A DNA stretch of 64,000 nucleotides from Pseudorhodoferax sp965279475. Its GTDB lineage: Bacteria; Pseudomonadota; Gammaproteobacteria; Burkholderiales; Burkholderiaceae_C. The stretch's first letter is position 1, and each line of letters begins with the position of its first letter. The translations under genes and the position numbers were made by a program. Below, in pieces: positions 27,163-35,656 of this stretch. The notes below the pieces were generated by a model. The model saw only the letters and a list, made by a program, of their open reading frames with translations, was not told the DNA's origin and did not search any database. The stretch is taken from assembly GCA_965279475.1 (NCBI GenBank), contig CBDIIA010000003.1, forward strand, positions 558,001 to 622,000, given 5' to 3'.

Positions 27163-27945
27163 TCAGCGCAGTACCAGCCCGTCGGCGACGATGGTGTAGA
27201 TCTGCTCGGCCAGCGCGTCGAACGAGCCCTGCTCGGGGTCGTACCACTCGACCGTCCAGTTCAGCGCGCCGACGATGAACACGCGGACCACGCTGATGTT
27301 GAGGTCGGCCCGCAGCGCGCCTTCGGCCACGGCCTGCTTCAGGAAATCGTCCCACCAGTCGGCGAACGCGCGCCGGGCCACATAGTGCCGGCGCCGCACC
27401 TCGTCGGGCACCTGGCCGTAGATGCGGATGTTGGCGGACGAGAAATCGCCGACCTGCAGCAGCCCGTACAGGTGGCTCTTCACGACCGTCTTCAGCCGCT
27501 CGCGGAACGGCGTGCCCGGGGGCAGCTCGGCCACGGCCTTGTTGACCTCCTGCACGATGACACGCAGGCCTTCTTCGAGCACGTGGTGAAGGATCTCCTC
27601 CTTCGACTCGAAGTGGTAGTAGATGCTGCCGGCCTTGATGTTGGCATCGGCCGCGATCTGGCGCAGCGACACCGCCGCATAGCCGTGCTCGCGCAGCAGG
27701 CGGGCCGCCTGCTGCAGGATCAGCGAACGTGTCTCGGGCGGGGCCTTGACGGGTGCCGCCGGGGCTTTCTTCGTGGAAGCCGCAGCACGCCGGGTCTTGT
27801 CGTTGGCCAGCGGGGCCAGCTTGGGCGGCGCCTTGTGCCCGGCACCGGCGCGCCCGCTCGGCGCGGCCAGCGTGGTGCCGGCGCGTGCACGTTTGTTTGC
27901 TGGTTTCCCCTCGTCTTCCGGCCGCTTTGTTGTTGCTGTGCGCAT
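27163..27945 (-). CDS. TetR family regulator with a basic N-terminal tail
   Basis: A 260-residue regulator. Residues ~70-120 are a typical TetR helix-turn-helix (RSLILQQAARLLREHGYAAVSLRQIAADANIKAGSIYYHFESKEEIL). The C-terminal ligand domain is of the KstR2-like kind often found with acyl-CoA catabolism. The first ~70 residues are a disordered tail rich in Lys, Arg, Ala and Pro, unusual for TetR proteins. The gene is divergent from badH with a 141-bp gap that contains a palindrome also found at 20448. It most likely represses both operons and is released by a CoA-thioester intermediate. Confidence 0.88.
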   Translation of the reverse strand: MRTATTKRPEDEGKPANKRARAGTTLAAPSGRAGAGHKAPPKLAPLANDKTRRAAASTKKAPAAPVKAPPETRSLILQQAARLLREHGYAAVSLRQIAADANIKAGSIYYHFESKEEILHHVLEEGLRVIVQEVNKAVAELPPGTPFRERLKTVVKSHLYGLLQVGDFSSANIRIYGQVPDEVRRRHYVARRAFADWWDDFLKQAVAEGALRADLNISVVRVFIVGALNWTVEWYDPEQGSFDALAEQIYTIVADGLVLR

Positions 27946-28024
27946 AGGTCTGCAGGCGTGTCGTGAATGGGTTTCGGGCGCCGGGACGCCGAAACGACGG
28001 GCGCATTATTGCACACGGTCTTGC

Positions 28025-28045
28025 AATCTGCCTAACGTATGTTAG
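28025..28045. promoter_or_regulatory. Candidate TetR operator, site 2
   Basis: CTAACGTATGTTAG (28032-28045) has perfect 5-bp arms (CTAAC/GTTAG). Its left side, AATCTGCCTAACGT (28025-28038), is identical to the reverse complement of 20455-20468. It lies between the TetR gene and badH, so it can serve both autoregulation and control of the second catabolic operon. Confidence 0.7.
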
Positions 28046-28086
28046 ACTGAATCAACACCCAAGTAAGAGTGTCTGGAGGAGCAAAA

Positions 28087-28854
28087 ATGAAGGGTCTGAA
28101 CGGCCGCCGCGTCATCCTGACCGGCGGCGCCAGCGGCATCGGCCGCGCAGCCGCGCTGCGGCTCGGCTTGGAAGGTTGCAGCGTCGGCATCTTCGACCTG
28201 AACGGTCAGGGTGCCATCGAGACCGCCCAACGCATCGTGGCCGCCGGCGGCCAGGCAGCGGCGTACGAGGTCGACATCTCCGACCGCGAAGCGGTGCAGG
28301 CGGCGCACGATGCGTTCGAGGCTGCCTTCGGCCCGGTCGAAGGCCTGGCCAACGTCGCCGGCTGGGACGCGGTCGCCAACTTCCTCGACACCGACCGCGC
28401 GTTCTGGGACAAGGTCGTGCGCATCAATCTGTATGGCCCGCTGACCATGCACCACGTGGTGCTGAAGGGCATGGCGGCGCGTGGCTTCGGCCGGGTGGCC
28501 AATGTCGCATCGGACGCGGCGCGCGTGGGCTCGTCGGGCGAAGCGGTGTATTCGGCGTGCAAGGGCGGCATCGTCGCCTTCACCAAGACGATGGCGCGCG
28601 AGATGGCGACCAAGGGCATCACGCTCAACGCGCTGTGCCCCGGCCCGACCGACACGCCCATCCTGCAGAGTTTCACCGGTGCCGGAGAGGCCGGCGCCAA
28701 GATCGCCGAAGGCCTGAAGCGTGCCATTCCGCTGAAGCGCCTGGGCCAGCCCGAAGACTACGCCGGCATGCTGGCGCTGCTGCTGTCCGACGAGGTGGCG
28801 TTCATGACCGGTCAGGTCGTGAGCATCTCGGGCGGCCTGACGATGCACGGTTGA
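28087..28854 (+). CDS. badH: 2-hydroxycyclohexanecarboxyl-CoA dehydrogenase
   Basis: A 255-residue short-chain dehydrogenase. The NAD site is TGGASGIG, Asp62-type VDISD, and the catalytic residues are Ser in ANVASDAARVGSSGEAVYSACKGG with YSACK. The stretch SDAARVGSSGEAVY and the ending GQVVSISGGLTMHG match BadH of Rhodopseudomonas palustris very closely. The enzyme oxidises 2-hydroxycyclohexanecarboxyl-CoA to the 2-keto form with NAD. It starts at ATG 28087 after GGAGGAG and precedes badI by 20 bases. Confidence 0.87.
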   Translation: MKGLNGRRVILTGGASGIGRAAALRLGLEGCSVGIFDLNGQGAIETAQRIVAAGGQAAAYEVDISDREAVQAAHDAFEAAFGPVEGLANVAGWDAVANFLDTDRAFWDKVVRINLYGPLTMHHVVLKGMAARGFGRVANVASDAARVGSSGEAVYSACKGGIVAFTKTMAREMATKGITLNALCPGPTDTPILQSFTGAGEAGAKIAEGLKRAIPLKRLGQPEDYAGMLALLLSDEVAFMTGQVVSISGGLTMHG

Positions 28855-28874
28855 AGAACATGAAGGAGACACCC

Positions 28875-29660
28875 ATGGCCTACGAAGACATCCTCTACGA
28901 GAAGCGCGACGGCGTCGCGCGCATCACCATCAACCGGCCCAAGGTCTACAACGCGTTCCGCGCACAGACCTGCGAGGAGATCATCGCGGCCGTGAAGGAT
29001 GCTGACCACGACCGCGCGATCGGCGTCGTGGTGATCACCGGCGCCGGCGACAAGGCGTTCTGCACCGGCGGCGACCAGTCGAGCCACGAAGGCAGCTACG
29101 GCGGCCGTGGCGTCATCGGCCTGCCGGTCGAGGAGATGCAGGGCGCCATCCGCGAGTGCCGCAAGCCGGTGATCGCACGGGTGAACGGCTACGCCATCGG
29201 CGGCGGCAACGTGCTGGTCACGGTGTGCGACCTGGCCATCGCGGCCGACACCGCCCTGCTGGGCCAGGTCGGCCCCAAGGTCGGCTCGGTCGACCCGGGC
29301 TGGGGAACGGCGCTGCTGGCGCGCGTGGTGGGCGAGAAGAAGGCGCGCGAGATCTGGTACCTGTGCCGTCGCTATACGGCGGCCGAGGCCGAGAAGATGG
29401 GCTGGGTCAACAAGGTGGTGCCGGCGGCCGATCTCGACATGGAGGTCGACTTGTGGTGCCGCGAGATCCTCGAGAAGAGCCCGACGGCGCTGGCGATCGC
29501 CAAGCGCTCGTTCAACCAGGATTCGGATGCGATCCGCGGCATCAGCAATCTCGGCTTCGAGGCGCTGGCGCTGTACTACCAGACCGACGAGTCGAAGGAA
29601 GGCGTGCAGGCCTTCCTCGAGAAACGCAAGCCCGACTTCCGCAGCAAGATCAAGCACTGA
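28875..29660 (+). CDS. badI: 2-ketocyclohexanecarboxyl-CoA hydrolase (ring-opening)
   Basis: A 261-residue crotonase of the MenB-like branch. The sequence follows BadI of R. palustris through most of its length: AFCTGGDQSSHEGSYGGRG, RVNGYAIGGGNVL, GQVGPKVGSVDPGWGTALLARVVGEKKAREIWY and the C-terminal EKRKPDFR. BadI adds water to the keto ring and cleaves it to pimelyl-CoA. This is the strongest evidence that the region degrades alicyclic carboxylic acids. An AAGGAGAC site lies upstream, and an acyl-CoA dehydrogenase follows after 15 bases. Confidence 0.9.
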   Translation: MAYEDILYEKRDGVARITINRPKVYNAFRAQTCEEIIAAVKDADHDRAIGVVVITGAGDKAFCTGGDQSSHEGSYGGRGVIGLPVEEMQGAIRECRKPVIARVNGYAIGGGNVLVTVCDLAIAADTALLGQVGPKVGSVDPGWGTALLARVVGEKKAREIWYLCRRYTAAEAEKMGWVNKVVPAADLDMEVDLWCREILEKSPTALAIAKRSFNQDSDAIRGISNLGFEALALYYQTDESKEGVQAFLEKRKPDFRSKIKH

Positions 29661-29675
29661 GCGGGCAGCGACACC

Positions 29676-30827
29676 ATGGATTTCGAACTGACGCCGCAAC
29701 AGGTCGAGTTGCGCGATGCCGCACGCAAACTCTCGGTCGAGGTGTTTCGGGACAAGGCCGACCGCTGGGACCGCAACGAAGAGTTTCCTGAAGAGAACAA
29801 GAAGCTGCTGTGCGAGCTGGGTTACCTGGGCCTGAGCATCGACGAGGCGCATGGCGGCTCCGGCCTGGGCCTGGTCGACACCTATCTTGTGATCGAGGAG
29901 ATCGCCAAGGTCGACCTCGCCACCGCGCTGATCGTGCATGAGCAGAACGTGTCGCCGCGCATCGTTGCGACCTGCGCGCCGCCGGCGCTGCGCGACCGGC
30001 TGATGCCCAAGTTCATCAGCGGCGAACTCGAATGCAGCATCGCCTGGACCGAGCCCGAGGCAGGCTCGGACGGCGCGTCCATCACTACCTCGGCCGTGCG
30101 TGACGGCGACCACTATGTCGTGAACGGTCAGAAGGTGTTCACCACCTACGGCGACCGGGCCGACCTGCACCTGGTGTACGCGCGCTTCGAGCCGTCGAAA
30201 GGCGCCAAGGGTGTCGGCACCCTGCTGGTCGAGAAGGCGAGCCCGGGCCTGCGCGTGCACAAGATCAAGCACAAGATGGGCGTGCGCGGTGCCAGCGAGA
30301 ACGAACTGTTCTTCGACAACGTGCGGGTACCGGTGGGCAACGTGGTCACGCACGGCAGCGCCGAGAACTCCAAGGGCTTCGTGCAGACGCTGACCGTCTA
30401 CAACGCCACGCGTGTGGGCATGGGCGTGATGGCGCTCGGCGTGGCCGAAGGCGCGTTCGAGATGGCCCGCGACTACATGACGGTGCGCAAGCAATTCGGC
30501 CAGCGCCTGGCCGACATGCAGGGACTGCGCTGGATGATGGCCGACATGTGGATCCAGATCGAGGCAGCACGCGGCCTGTGTTACCGCGCGCTGGCCGCGG
30601 TGGACGCCGGCAAGGCCGACCCCTGTCTGTCGTCCGTCGCCAAGGTCTACGCCACCGAGATGGCGCAGCAGGTGGTGCTCAACTGCCAGCAGATGTTCGG
30701 CGGCTACGGCTACTTCGGCCTGCTGCCGCTCGAACGCATGCTGCGCGACGTGCGCATGCTGACCATCACCGGCGGCACCACGCAGACGCAGAAGAACGCG
30801 ATCGCCAACCACATCTTCCCGCGCTGA
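29676..30827 (+). CDS. Acyl-CoA dehydrogenase lacking the usual catalytic Glu
   Basis: A 383-residue ACAD with AWTEPEAGSDGAS, FDNVRVPVGNVV and YGYFGLLPLERMLRDVR. Neither common catalytic Glu is present: the medium-chain position is Gly (TITGGTTQTQKN) and the helix-G position is Thr (NATRVGMG). In cyclohex-1-ene-1-carboxyl-CoA dehydrogenases of anaerobes the Glu is likewise absent and an Asp near residue 91 acts instead. Here residues 88-91 are His-Glu-Gln-Asn, so Glu89 is a candidate base. It may dehydrogenate a cyclic acyl-CoA in an unusual way, or act as a reductase. It follows badI by 15 bases. Confidence 0.83.
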   Translation: MDFELTPQQVELRDAARKLSVEVFRDKADRWDRNEEFPEENKKLLCELGYLGLSIDEAHGGSGLGLVDTYLVIEEIAKVDLATALIVHEQNVSPRIVATCAPPALRDRLMPKFISGELECSIAWTEPEAGSDGASITTSAVRDGDHYVVNGQKVFTTYGDRADLHLVYARFEPSKGAKGVGTLLVEKASPGLRVHKIKHKMGVRGASENELFFDNVRVPVGNVVTHGSAENSKGFVQTLTVYNATRVGMGVMALGVAEGAFEMARDYMTVRKQFGQRLADMQGLRWMMADMWIQIEAARGLCYRALAAVDAGKADPCLSSVAKVYATEMAQQVVLNCQQMFGGYGYFGLLPLERMLRDVRMLTITGGTTQTQKNAIANHIFPR

Positions 30828-30863
30828 ACCGGCGCGGGTTGCCGACCCCGAGACCTTTCGACC

Positions 30864-31823
30864 ATGGCTGCCATACCGATGCTGCAGGGGCGCACGCGCC
30901 TGCCCGTGATCTGCTCCCCGATGTTCCTGGTGTCGTTCCCCGACCTGGTCAAGGCGCAATGCAAGGCCGGGCTGGTGGGGTCATTTCCGGCGCTCAACGC
31001 CAGGCCCGAGAGCGAACTCGAACGCTGGATCCTCGACATCCGCGAAGAACTCGCGACCTACCAGCAGGCGCATCCCGACCAGATCGTTGCGCCGTTCGCG
31101 GTGAACCAGGTGCTGAGCCCAGGCAACGAGCGGGCGTACCGCGACATCGAGACCTGCGTGCGGCTGCAGGTGCCGATCACCATCACCAGTCTGCGGGCGC
31201 CCGGCGAGGTGGTGCAGGAGATCCACCACTACGGCGGCATCGTGCTGCACGACGTGGTCAACTTCCGCCATGCAATGAAGGCACTGGAGGCCGGTGTCGA
31301 TGGCCTGATCCTGGTAGCCGGCGGCGCCGGTGGCCATGCCGGCCGCATCAACCCGATCGCTCTGGTGAACGAGATCCGCACCGTGTACGACGGCCCGCTG
31401 GTGCTGTCGGGCGCGATCACCACCGGTTCGGGCATCCTCGCCGCGCAGGCGATGGGGGCCGACTACGCCTACATCGGCACGCGCTTCATCGCCACGCGCG
31501 AATCACAGGCGCCCGAGGCCTACAAGCAGGCCATCGTGCGCGGCAAGGCGGCCGACGTCGTCTACACCGACTACTTTACCGGTGTGCACGGCAACTACCT
31601 GCGCGAGAGCATCGTGGCCTCGGGTCTGGACCCGGACCGATTGCCTGCCACCGAGGCCGCGCGTACCGGCATGCCCCGCACCGACGCCAAGGGCATCAAG
31701 ACCTGGAAAGACATCTGGGGTGCGGGCCAGGGCATCGGCAGCATCGGAGACATTCCGGATGTGGCGACGCTGGCCGACCGGCTCGAAGTGGAGTACCGGG
31801 CGGCCAAGCAACGTATCGCCTGA
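30864..31823 (+). CDS. Nitronate monooxygenase / 2-nitropropane dioxygenase family flavoprotein
   Basis: A 319-residue FMN TIM-barrel protein. It begins LPVICSPMFLVS, has GLILVAGGAGGHAGR (phosphate/FMN binding with the conserved His), GAITTGSGILAAQAMGADYAYIGTRF and a final IGDIPDVATLADRLEVEY. These are the nitronate monooxygenase signatures, and the same fold is used by the enoyl reductase FabK. As the last gene after badH, badI and an ACAD, it may act on an acyl-CoA intermediate rather than on nitronates. The start ATG has no strong ribosome site. Confidence 0.85.
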   Translation: MAAIPMLQGRTRLPVICSPMFLVSFPDLVKAQCKAGLVGSFPALNARPESELERWILDIREELATYQQAHPDQIVAPFAVNQVLSPGNERAYRDIETCVRLQVPITITSLRAPGEVVQEIHHYGGIVLHDVVNFRHAMKALEAGVDGLILVAGGAGGHAGRINPIALVNEIRTVYDGPLVLSGAITTGSGILAAQAMGADYAYIGTRFIATRESQAPEAYKQAIVRGKAADVVYTDYFTGVHGNYLRESIVASGLDPDRLPATEAARTGMPRTDAKGIKTWKDIWGAGQGIGSIGDIPDVATLADRLEVEYRAAKQRIA

Positions 31824-31862
31824 GCACGCGGCGCGGGCCAGACGCTTGGCGCCGCACGCGCG

Positions 31863-32471
31863 TCAGATGTGCAGCGCTGCCAGTGCGCCGATCGTGATGC
31901 CGATGCCGGCCACGACGAACATCGCATATTCGAGCCACTTCTTGCGGGTCAGCAGTGCGATGGCAGCCAGTGCGATCGCCACCTGCAGCGCGGTCGTGGC
32001 CTGCGCCCAGCGATGGTGCTGGTGCATCTGTGCGTCGCTCTGCTGGTCCCAGGTGGTGGCTTCGGCCTCCAGCTTCTCGGCCGCCACCTTGATCTCGTTC
32101 TTCTCGGTTTCGTAGCGCGCGATCTTGGCTTGGTAGCCGGGCTTCTTGTCGTCGGGCGCCAGATCGCGCGCCAGTTCGGCCAACGATTGTTTGGTGCTCT
32201 TGGCTTGGAAGAAATTCCACTGGTTCGACGCCTCGGTCTTCTTGATCGCGGCGTTGTTCTTGTAGAGGCCGGCGTTGGCCTGCGTCGCCCCGCCCATGTA
32301 GGCGAAGATGGCGCCGACCGTCGCGATGATGGCGGTGATCATCGCGATCTGGTTGACCAGGCTGCCGCCGCCGACGCCGCTGTGGGCGCCGTCACCGTGG
32401 TGGGCACCCTGCTGGGCGTGCTCCAGTTCGTGGTCGTGTGGGCCGTGGACGTGAAAACCTGCTCCGGACAT
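31863..32471 (-). CDS. DUF4337 membrane protein
   Basis: A 202-residue protein. The first ~35 residues are rich in His and Gly (HVHGPHDHELEHAQQGAHHGDGAHSG) and may bind metal. A hydrophobic segment at ~38-60 is followed by a charged helical domain (~75-155, periplasmic or cytoplasmic) and two hydrophobic segments at ~160-200. This matches the DUF4337 family, of unknown function. It starts one base after the folA stop, so the two are probably cotranscribed. Confidence 0.75.
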   Translation of the reverse strand: MSGAGFHVHGPHDHELEHAQQGAHHGDGAHSGVGGGSLVNQIAMITAIIATVGAIFAYMGGATQANAGLYKNNAAIKKTEASNQWNFFQAKSTKQSLAELARDLAPDDKKPGYQAKIARYETEKNEIKVAAEKLEAEATTWDQQSDAQMHQHHRWAQATTALQVAIALAAIALLTRKKWLEYAMFVVAGIGITIGALAALHI

Positions 32472-32472
32472 G

Positions 32473-32970
32473 TCAATTCCCTCTCATCGTGTTGGTATGG
32501 GTAACGAAACTGTAGGCCAGGCCGGTGGATGAAACATGACGCTCGCGCGCGGTTTCGGTCCAGCCGGTGCCGAAGGCCGGCGCGAAAGCGTCGCCATCGA
32601 CATCGATTTCGATCTCGGTCACGACGGCCGTGCGGGCCAGCGGCATCGCCAGCGCGTAGATCTCGGCACCACCGATCACCCAGGTATCGCCGTCCTGCGG
32701 GCACAGCGCGCAGGCCTCGGTCAACGACGCGGCGCGCAGCGTGCCTTCGGCAGACCAGTCGGGCTGGCGGGTGATGACGATGTTCAAGCGGCCGGGCAGG
32801 GGCCGGAATTTCGGCGGCAGCGAGTCCCAGGTCTTGCGGCCCATGATGACAGGGCAACCCAGCGTCGTGCGCTTGAAATGGGCCATGTCCTCGGGCAGGC
32901 GCCAGGGGATGGTGTTGTTCTTGCCGATGACGCCGTTGGCCGCGCGCGCAAAGATCAGGTGCAGCTTCAC
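32473..32970 (-). CDS. folA: Dihydrofolate reductase
   Basis: A 165-residue enzyme, normal for DHFR. Key parts are LIFARAANGVIGKNNTIPWRLPEDMAHFK (with the catalytic acid in the PEDM segment), VIMGRKTWDSLP, LPGRLNIVITRQ and VIGGAEIYALA. It reduces dihydrofolate with NADPH to supply tetrahydrofolate for thymidylate and purine synthesis. The start is GTG at 32970; the much longer upstream frame has no support. The 328-bp gap to the next gene (32971-33298) holds promoter-like DNA without a clear element. Confidence 0.93.
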   Translation of the reverse strand: MKLHLIFARAANGVIGKNNTIPWRLPEDMAHFKRTTLGCPVIMGRKTWDSLPPKFRPLPGRLNIVITRQPDWSAEGTLRAASLTEACALCPQDGDTWVIGGAEIYALAMPLARTAVVTEIEIDVDGDAFAPAFGTGWTETARERHVSSTGLAYSFVTHTNTMRGN

Positions 32971-33298
32971 GTGCGCACACCGCCACCGGCGCCTCGATGG
33001 CGGTTGGGCGACTTCACCGCATGGCCCGTCGATCGATGATGCTGACCACAATCCAAGTCTGGCTCCTGCTCCCGGTATGCGCGGATTATCTGGTAAATGG
33101 TTCTCGGCAGACCGTCGTGCGGCAAGGTCGGCAACCGACGTGGCGGCACCGAGGGCGCACTTTTTCCAAACCGGCAACGCTGCGTTTCCCGCAGCCTGGC
33201 TGTGCAATCGACGGACGGGGCGTAGCATTCCCCCATCCACCGGCAAGCCTGCATCGAAGCGACCGGCCGCACTGCAAACTGCACTCCAGGAGTCCACC

Positions 33299-33520
33299 AT
33301 GAGCAAGTACCGCGAAGTGTTCGAGGTCCTTCAATCGACCGAATATGCAGCAGCGTCCAACGGGTTGGCTGCCTTGCTTGGCGCCAGACCGGCGATGCGT
33401 TCGGAGGCCGGCGCCGCGATATCCGGCGATGCGGGCAGGTCGTTTCTGGACGAAGTGGGCCTCGATGGATGGGCCACCGACGACCGCTACGCAAACGGCT
33501 ACTACTCGATGGCGGGTTAG
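33299..33520 (+). CDS. Small hypothetical protein
   Basis: A 73-residue protein with a strong CAGGAG site six bases before its ATG. The 15 bases CAGGAGTCCACCATG are identical to those at 2081-2095 in front of another small gene. It is neither exported nor membrane-bound. It starts MSKYREVFEVLQSTEY and ends with an Asp/Gly/Tyr-rich tail (DGWATDDRYANGYYSM). I recognise no family. It lies between folA and a kinase gene, in the segment that separates folA from thyA. Confidence 0.5.
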   Translation: MSKYREVFEVLQSTEYAAASNGLAALLGARPAMRSEAGAAISGDAGRSFLDEVGLDGWATDDRYANGYYSMAG

Positions 33521-33579
33521 CAAGCCGCAGTGCGATTGATACCGCGCCCTGGCACCGTCGGCCGCAAGGTTGGCACGAC

Positions 33580-34581
33580 CTACGCTGGCAATTCAAGCGT
33601 TTCCCACTGCTGCAGCATCGTGAGCTGTCGCCGCAAGTAGTCGGTCGGCATCGCCTGCGAACCCCAGACCGGCACCCGTCCAGCGTACTCTCCCAGCAGC
33701 CAGAACTGCCGCACCGCCATGAAGCGGGCAATGGCCGCCAGGTCGGCATTGGTCAGCCGCCGCTTCTCTTGATAAGCACCGATGAAGTTTCGCCACTGCG
33801 TCTGGACCTTGCCGCTGACGACGCCGTCGGGCGTGCGGGGATACAGGCTCCATGGATAGACCGCCAGCTCATAGGACAGGTAACCGGGACCGGCTTCGTC
33901 GAAGTCGAAGAACACCGCCTGGCGCTGGCCCTGGGCGCCGGGCACGATGAAGTTGTTGCTGCCGTGCGCGTCGCCGTGGCAGAGCACGCGCGTCAGCTCG
34001 CCAAAGGCCAGGATGTCGTGGTGCAGCCGCGTCGCCAGCGCTTCGAACTGTGGGCGGAACGCGGCCGTCATCGTCGGCGCGCGCAGCAGTCCCTCGAGGG
34101 GGCGCAGCAGGAGGTAGTCGAGGTCCAGGGTGTAGCGGCTGCCGGGGCCCTGGTAGCTTGCTCCGGCGTTGTGCAGGCCCGCCAGCCCGTGTGCGAAGGC
34201 CACGATGTCCTCGGCCGCGTCGCTCGTGAATTCGCCCTCCAGGTAATCGAACAGCATCAGCGCGCGGGGGCCTTCTGCCAGGTCCACCTGCACGGCAACC
34301 TCACCGCGCGGCGTCGGCACGCACCGCGACACCTGGCATCCGGCCTGCGACCAATGCGCCAGCGCCGCCGCTTCGAACGCGGCGTTGGGGCCGCCACGCG
34401 GCCGCTCGGCGCACAGGCGGGCCACCAACTGCCGTCCGCTCGCCAGGTCCAGCCGGTAGACCTGGTTGAAGCTTCGGCGCAGGAACTCGGTCTTGACGAC
34501 CTGCCCGAGGCCATAGTGCCGTTGCACGAGCGCGCCGATGCTGGCTGCCGTGGGCGTTGATTGCGCGATTTCCAGTTGCAT
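33580..34581 (-). CDS. Phosphotransferase (APH/SrkA-like kinase)
   Basis: A 333-residue kinase of the aminoglycoside phosphotransferase fold. The catalytic loop is LCHGDAHGSNNFIV and the metal site is FFDFDEAGPGYLSYELA, in the order seen in SrkA/RdoA stress-response kinases. The ATP-lysine region is near RQLVARLC. SrkA phosphorylates proteins on Ser/Thr and protects E. coli under stress, but other members are small-molecule kinases. Only the kinase fold is certain. The ATG at 34581 follows GGAGG. Confidence 0.8.
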   Translation of the reverse strand: MQLEIAQSTPTAASIGALVQRHYGLGQVVKTEFLRRSFNQVYRLDLASGRQLVARLCAERPRGGPNAAFEAAALAHWSQAGCQVSRCVPTPRGEVAVQVDLAEGPRALMLFDYLEGEFTSDAAEDIVAFAHGLAGLHNAGASYQGPGSRYTLDLDYLLLRPLEGLLRAPTMTAAFRPQFEALATRLHHDILAFGELTRVLCHGDAHGSNNFIVPGAQGQRQAVFFDFDEAGPGYLSYELAVYPWSLYPRTPDGVVSGKVQTQWRNFIGAYQEKRRLTNADLAAIARFMAVRQFWLLGEYAGRVPVWGSQAMPTDYLRRQLTMLQQWETLELPA

Positions 34582-34799
34582 GGAGCCTCCGGACAAGGGG
34601 GCGGGATTATGCCTGGACTGTTGAACTGGCCCGCGTGGGCCGGAACGGCCCTGGCCACGGTTCGACGCCTTGCTCCTTGTGCAAGTGGCCATGCCAGCGA
34701 CGCAGGTGCGGGCTCTTGCGGTACCGACCTGTCGGCCCCACGTGGAGGAGAAGCGTTGGGTGTTGATCCAACACAGAGCGCCCCGGCAACACAAGAAAC

Positions 34800-35633
34800 A
34801 TGGTACCCAGCAAAACTCGCGCGGCCCTTGCCCTGGCGTCCGCTGCCCTCGGAACTCTCGCGGCCTACTGGACGGTCCTCGCCACGCGGCAGGACCGCAT
34901 CATGTTCAACACGCGGCGCATGGCGGCGGGCGAACTGCCCGAAGGTTATTCGACGTATTCACACGTCATTCCGGGCGGACTGGTGCGTGGCTACATCTAC
35001 CATCCCGACGGAGAACTCGCGGTCTCCGACATGCTGGTCTACATCCCTGGCCGTGGCGAAGACGTCAGGCGGACCGCGGCGATGGCCGCCTCGCTGCCCC
35101 CGGGACTCGGCTTTGCGGCGCTCAACTACCGTGGTGTGGCCGATTCGCACGGTCTGCCGTCCGAGGCGTCGGCGGTCGCTGACTTCTGCCAGCTGACGCG
35201 TCACCTCAGGCGCGCATTCCCGAATGCAAGGCTCCATCTTGTGGGGCGCAGCCTGGGGACGGGCGTGGCGGTGCAGCTCGCCGCGGCGACGGTATTCGAC
35301 AGCCTTCAGCTCGTCACGCCGTACGACTCGCTGGTCGAGGTCGCGAAAAAACGCTTTCCGATGGCGCCGGTGAAGTGGCTGATGAAGCACCAGTTCGACT
35401 CGGTGAAGCACGCCAGGACGATTGCATCGCGGACGCAGGTGTTGCTGGCAGAGACCGACGACGTCGTCGAGCATGTCAGGTCGCAGCGGCTCATCGACGC
35501 CTGGCCGCAGCCGCCACACGTGCAGCGCATCGAAGGCGTGAACCACCACTCCATCATGGCTTCGCCAGCCACCTGGGCAAGCCTGTCGCACTTTGCGCAG
35601 GCCGAAGGCGCGCACCAGGTCCGTCCGGTCTAG
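34800..35633 (+). CDS. Membrane-anchored alpha/beta hydrolase
   Basis: A 277-residue hydrolase. Residues ~7-28 are hydrophobic and probably a membrane anchor or uncleaved signal. The nucleophile elbow is LVGRSLGTGVA (Ser in GRSLGTG), the acid is likely Asp in AETDDVVEH and the base His in GVNHHSIM. The N-terminal layout (QDRIMFNTRRM, then GLVRGYIYHPDG) is like the ABHD12/13-type Ser hydrolases that act on lipids or peptides. The substrate is unknown. The ribosome site is weak, and the 218-bp gap upstream shows nothing distinct. Confidence 0.75.
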   Translation: MVPSKTRAALALASAALGTLAAYWTVLATRQDRIMFNTRRMAAGELPEGYSTYSHVIPGGLVRGYIYHPDGELAVSDMLVYIPGRGEDVRRTAAMAASLPPGLGFAALNYRGVADSHGLPSEASAVADFCQLTRHLRRAFPNARLHLVGRSLGTGVAVQLAAATVFDSLQLVTPYDSLVEVAKKRFPMAPVKWLMKHQFDSVKHARTIASRTQVLLAETDDVVEHVRSQRLIDAWPQPPHVQRIEGVNHHSIMASPATWASLSHFAQAEGAHQVRPV

Positions 35634-35656
35634 CTTGCCGCGACGGCAGACGCAGC

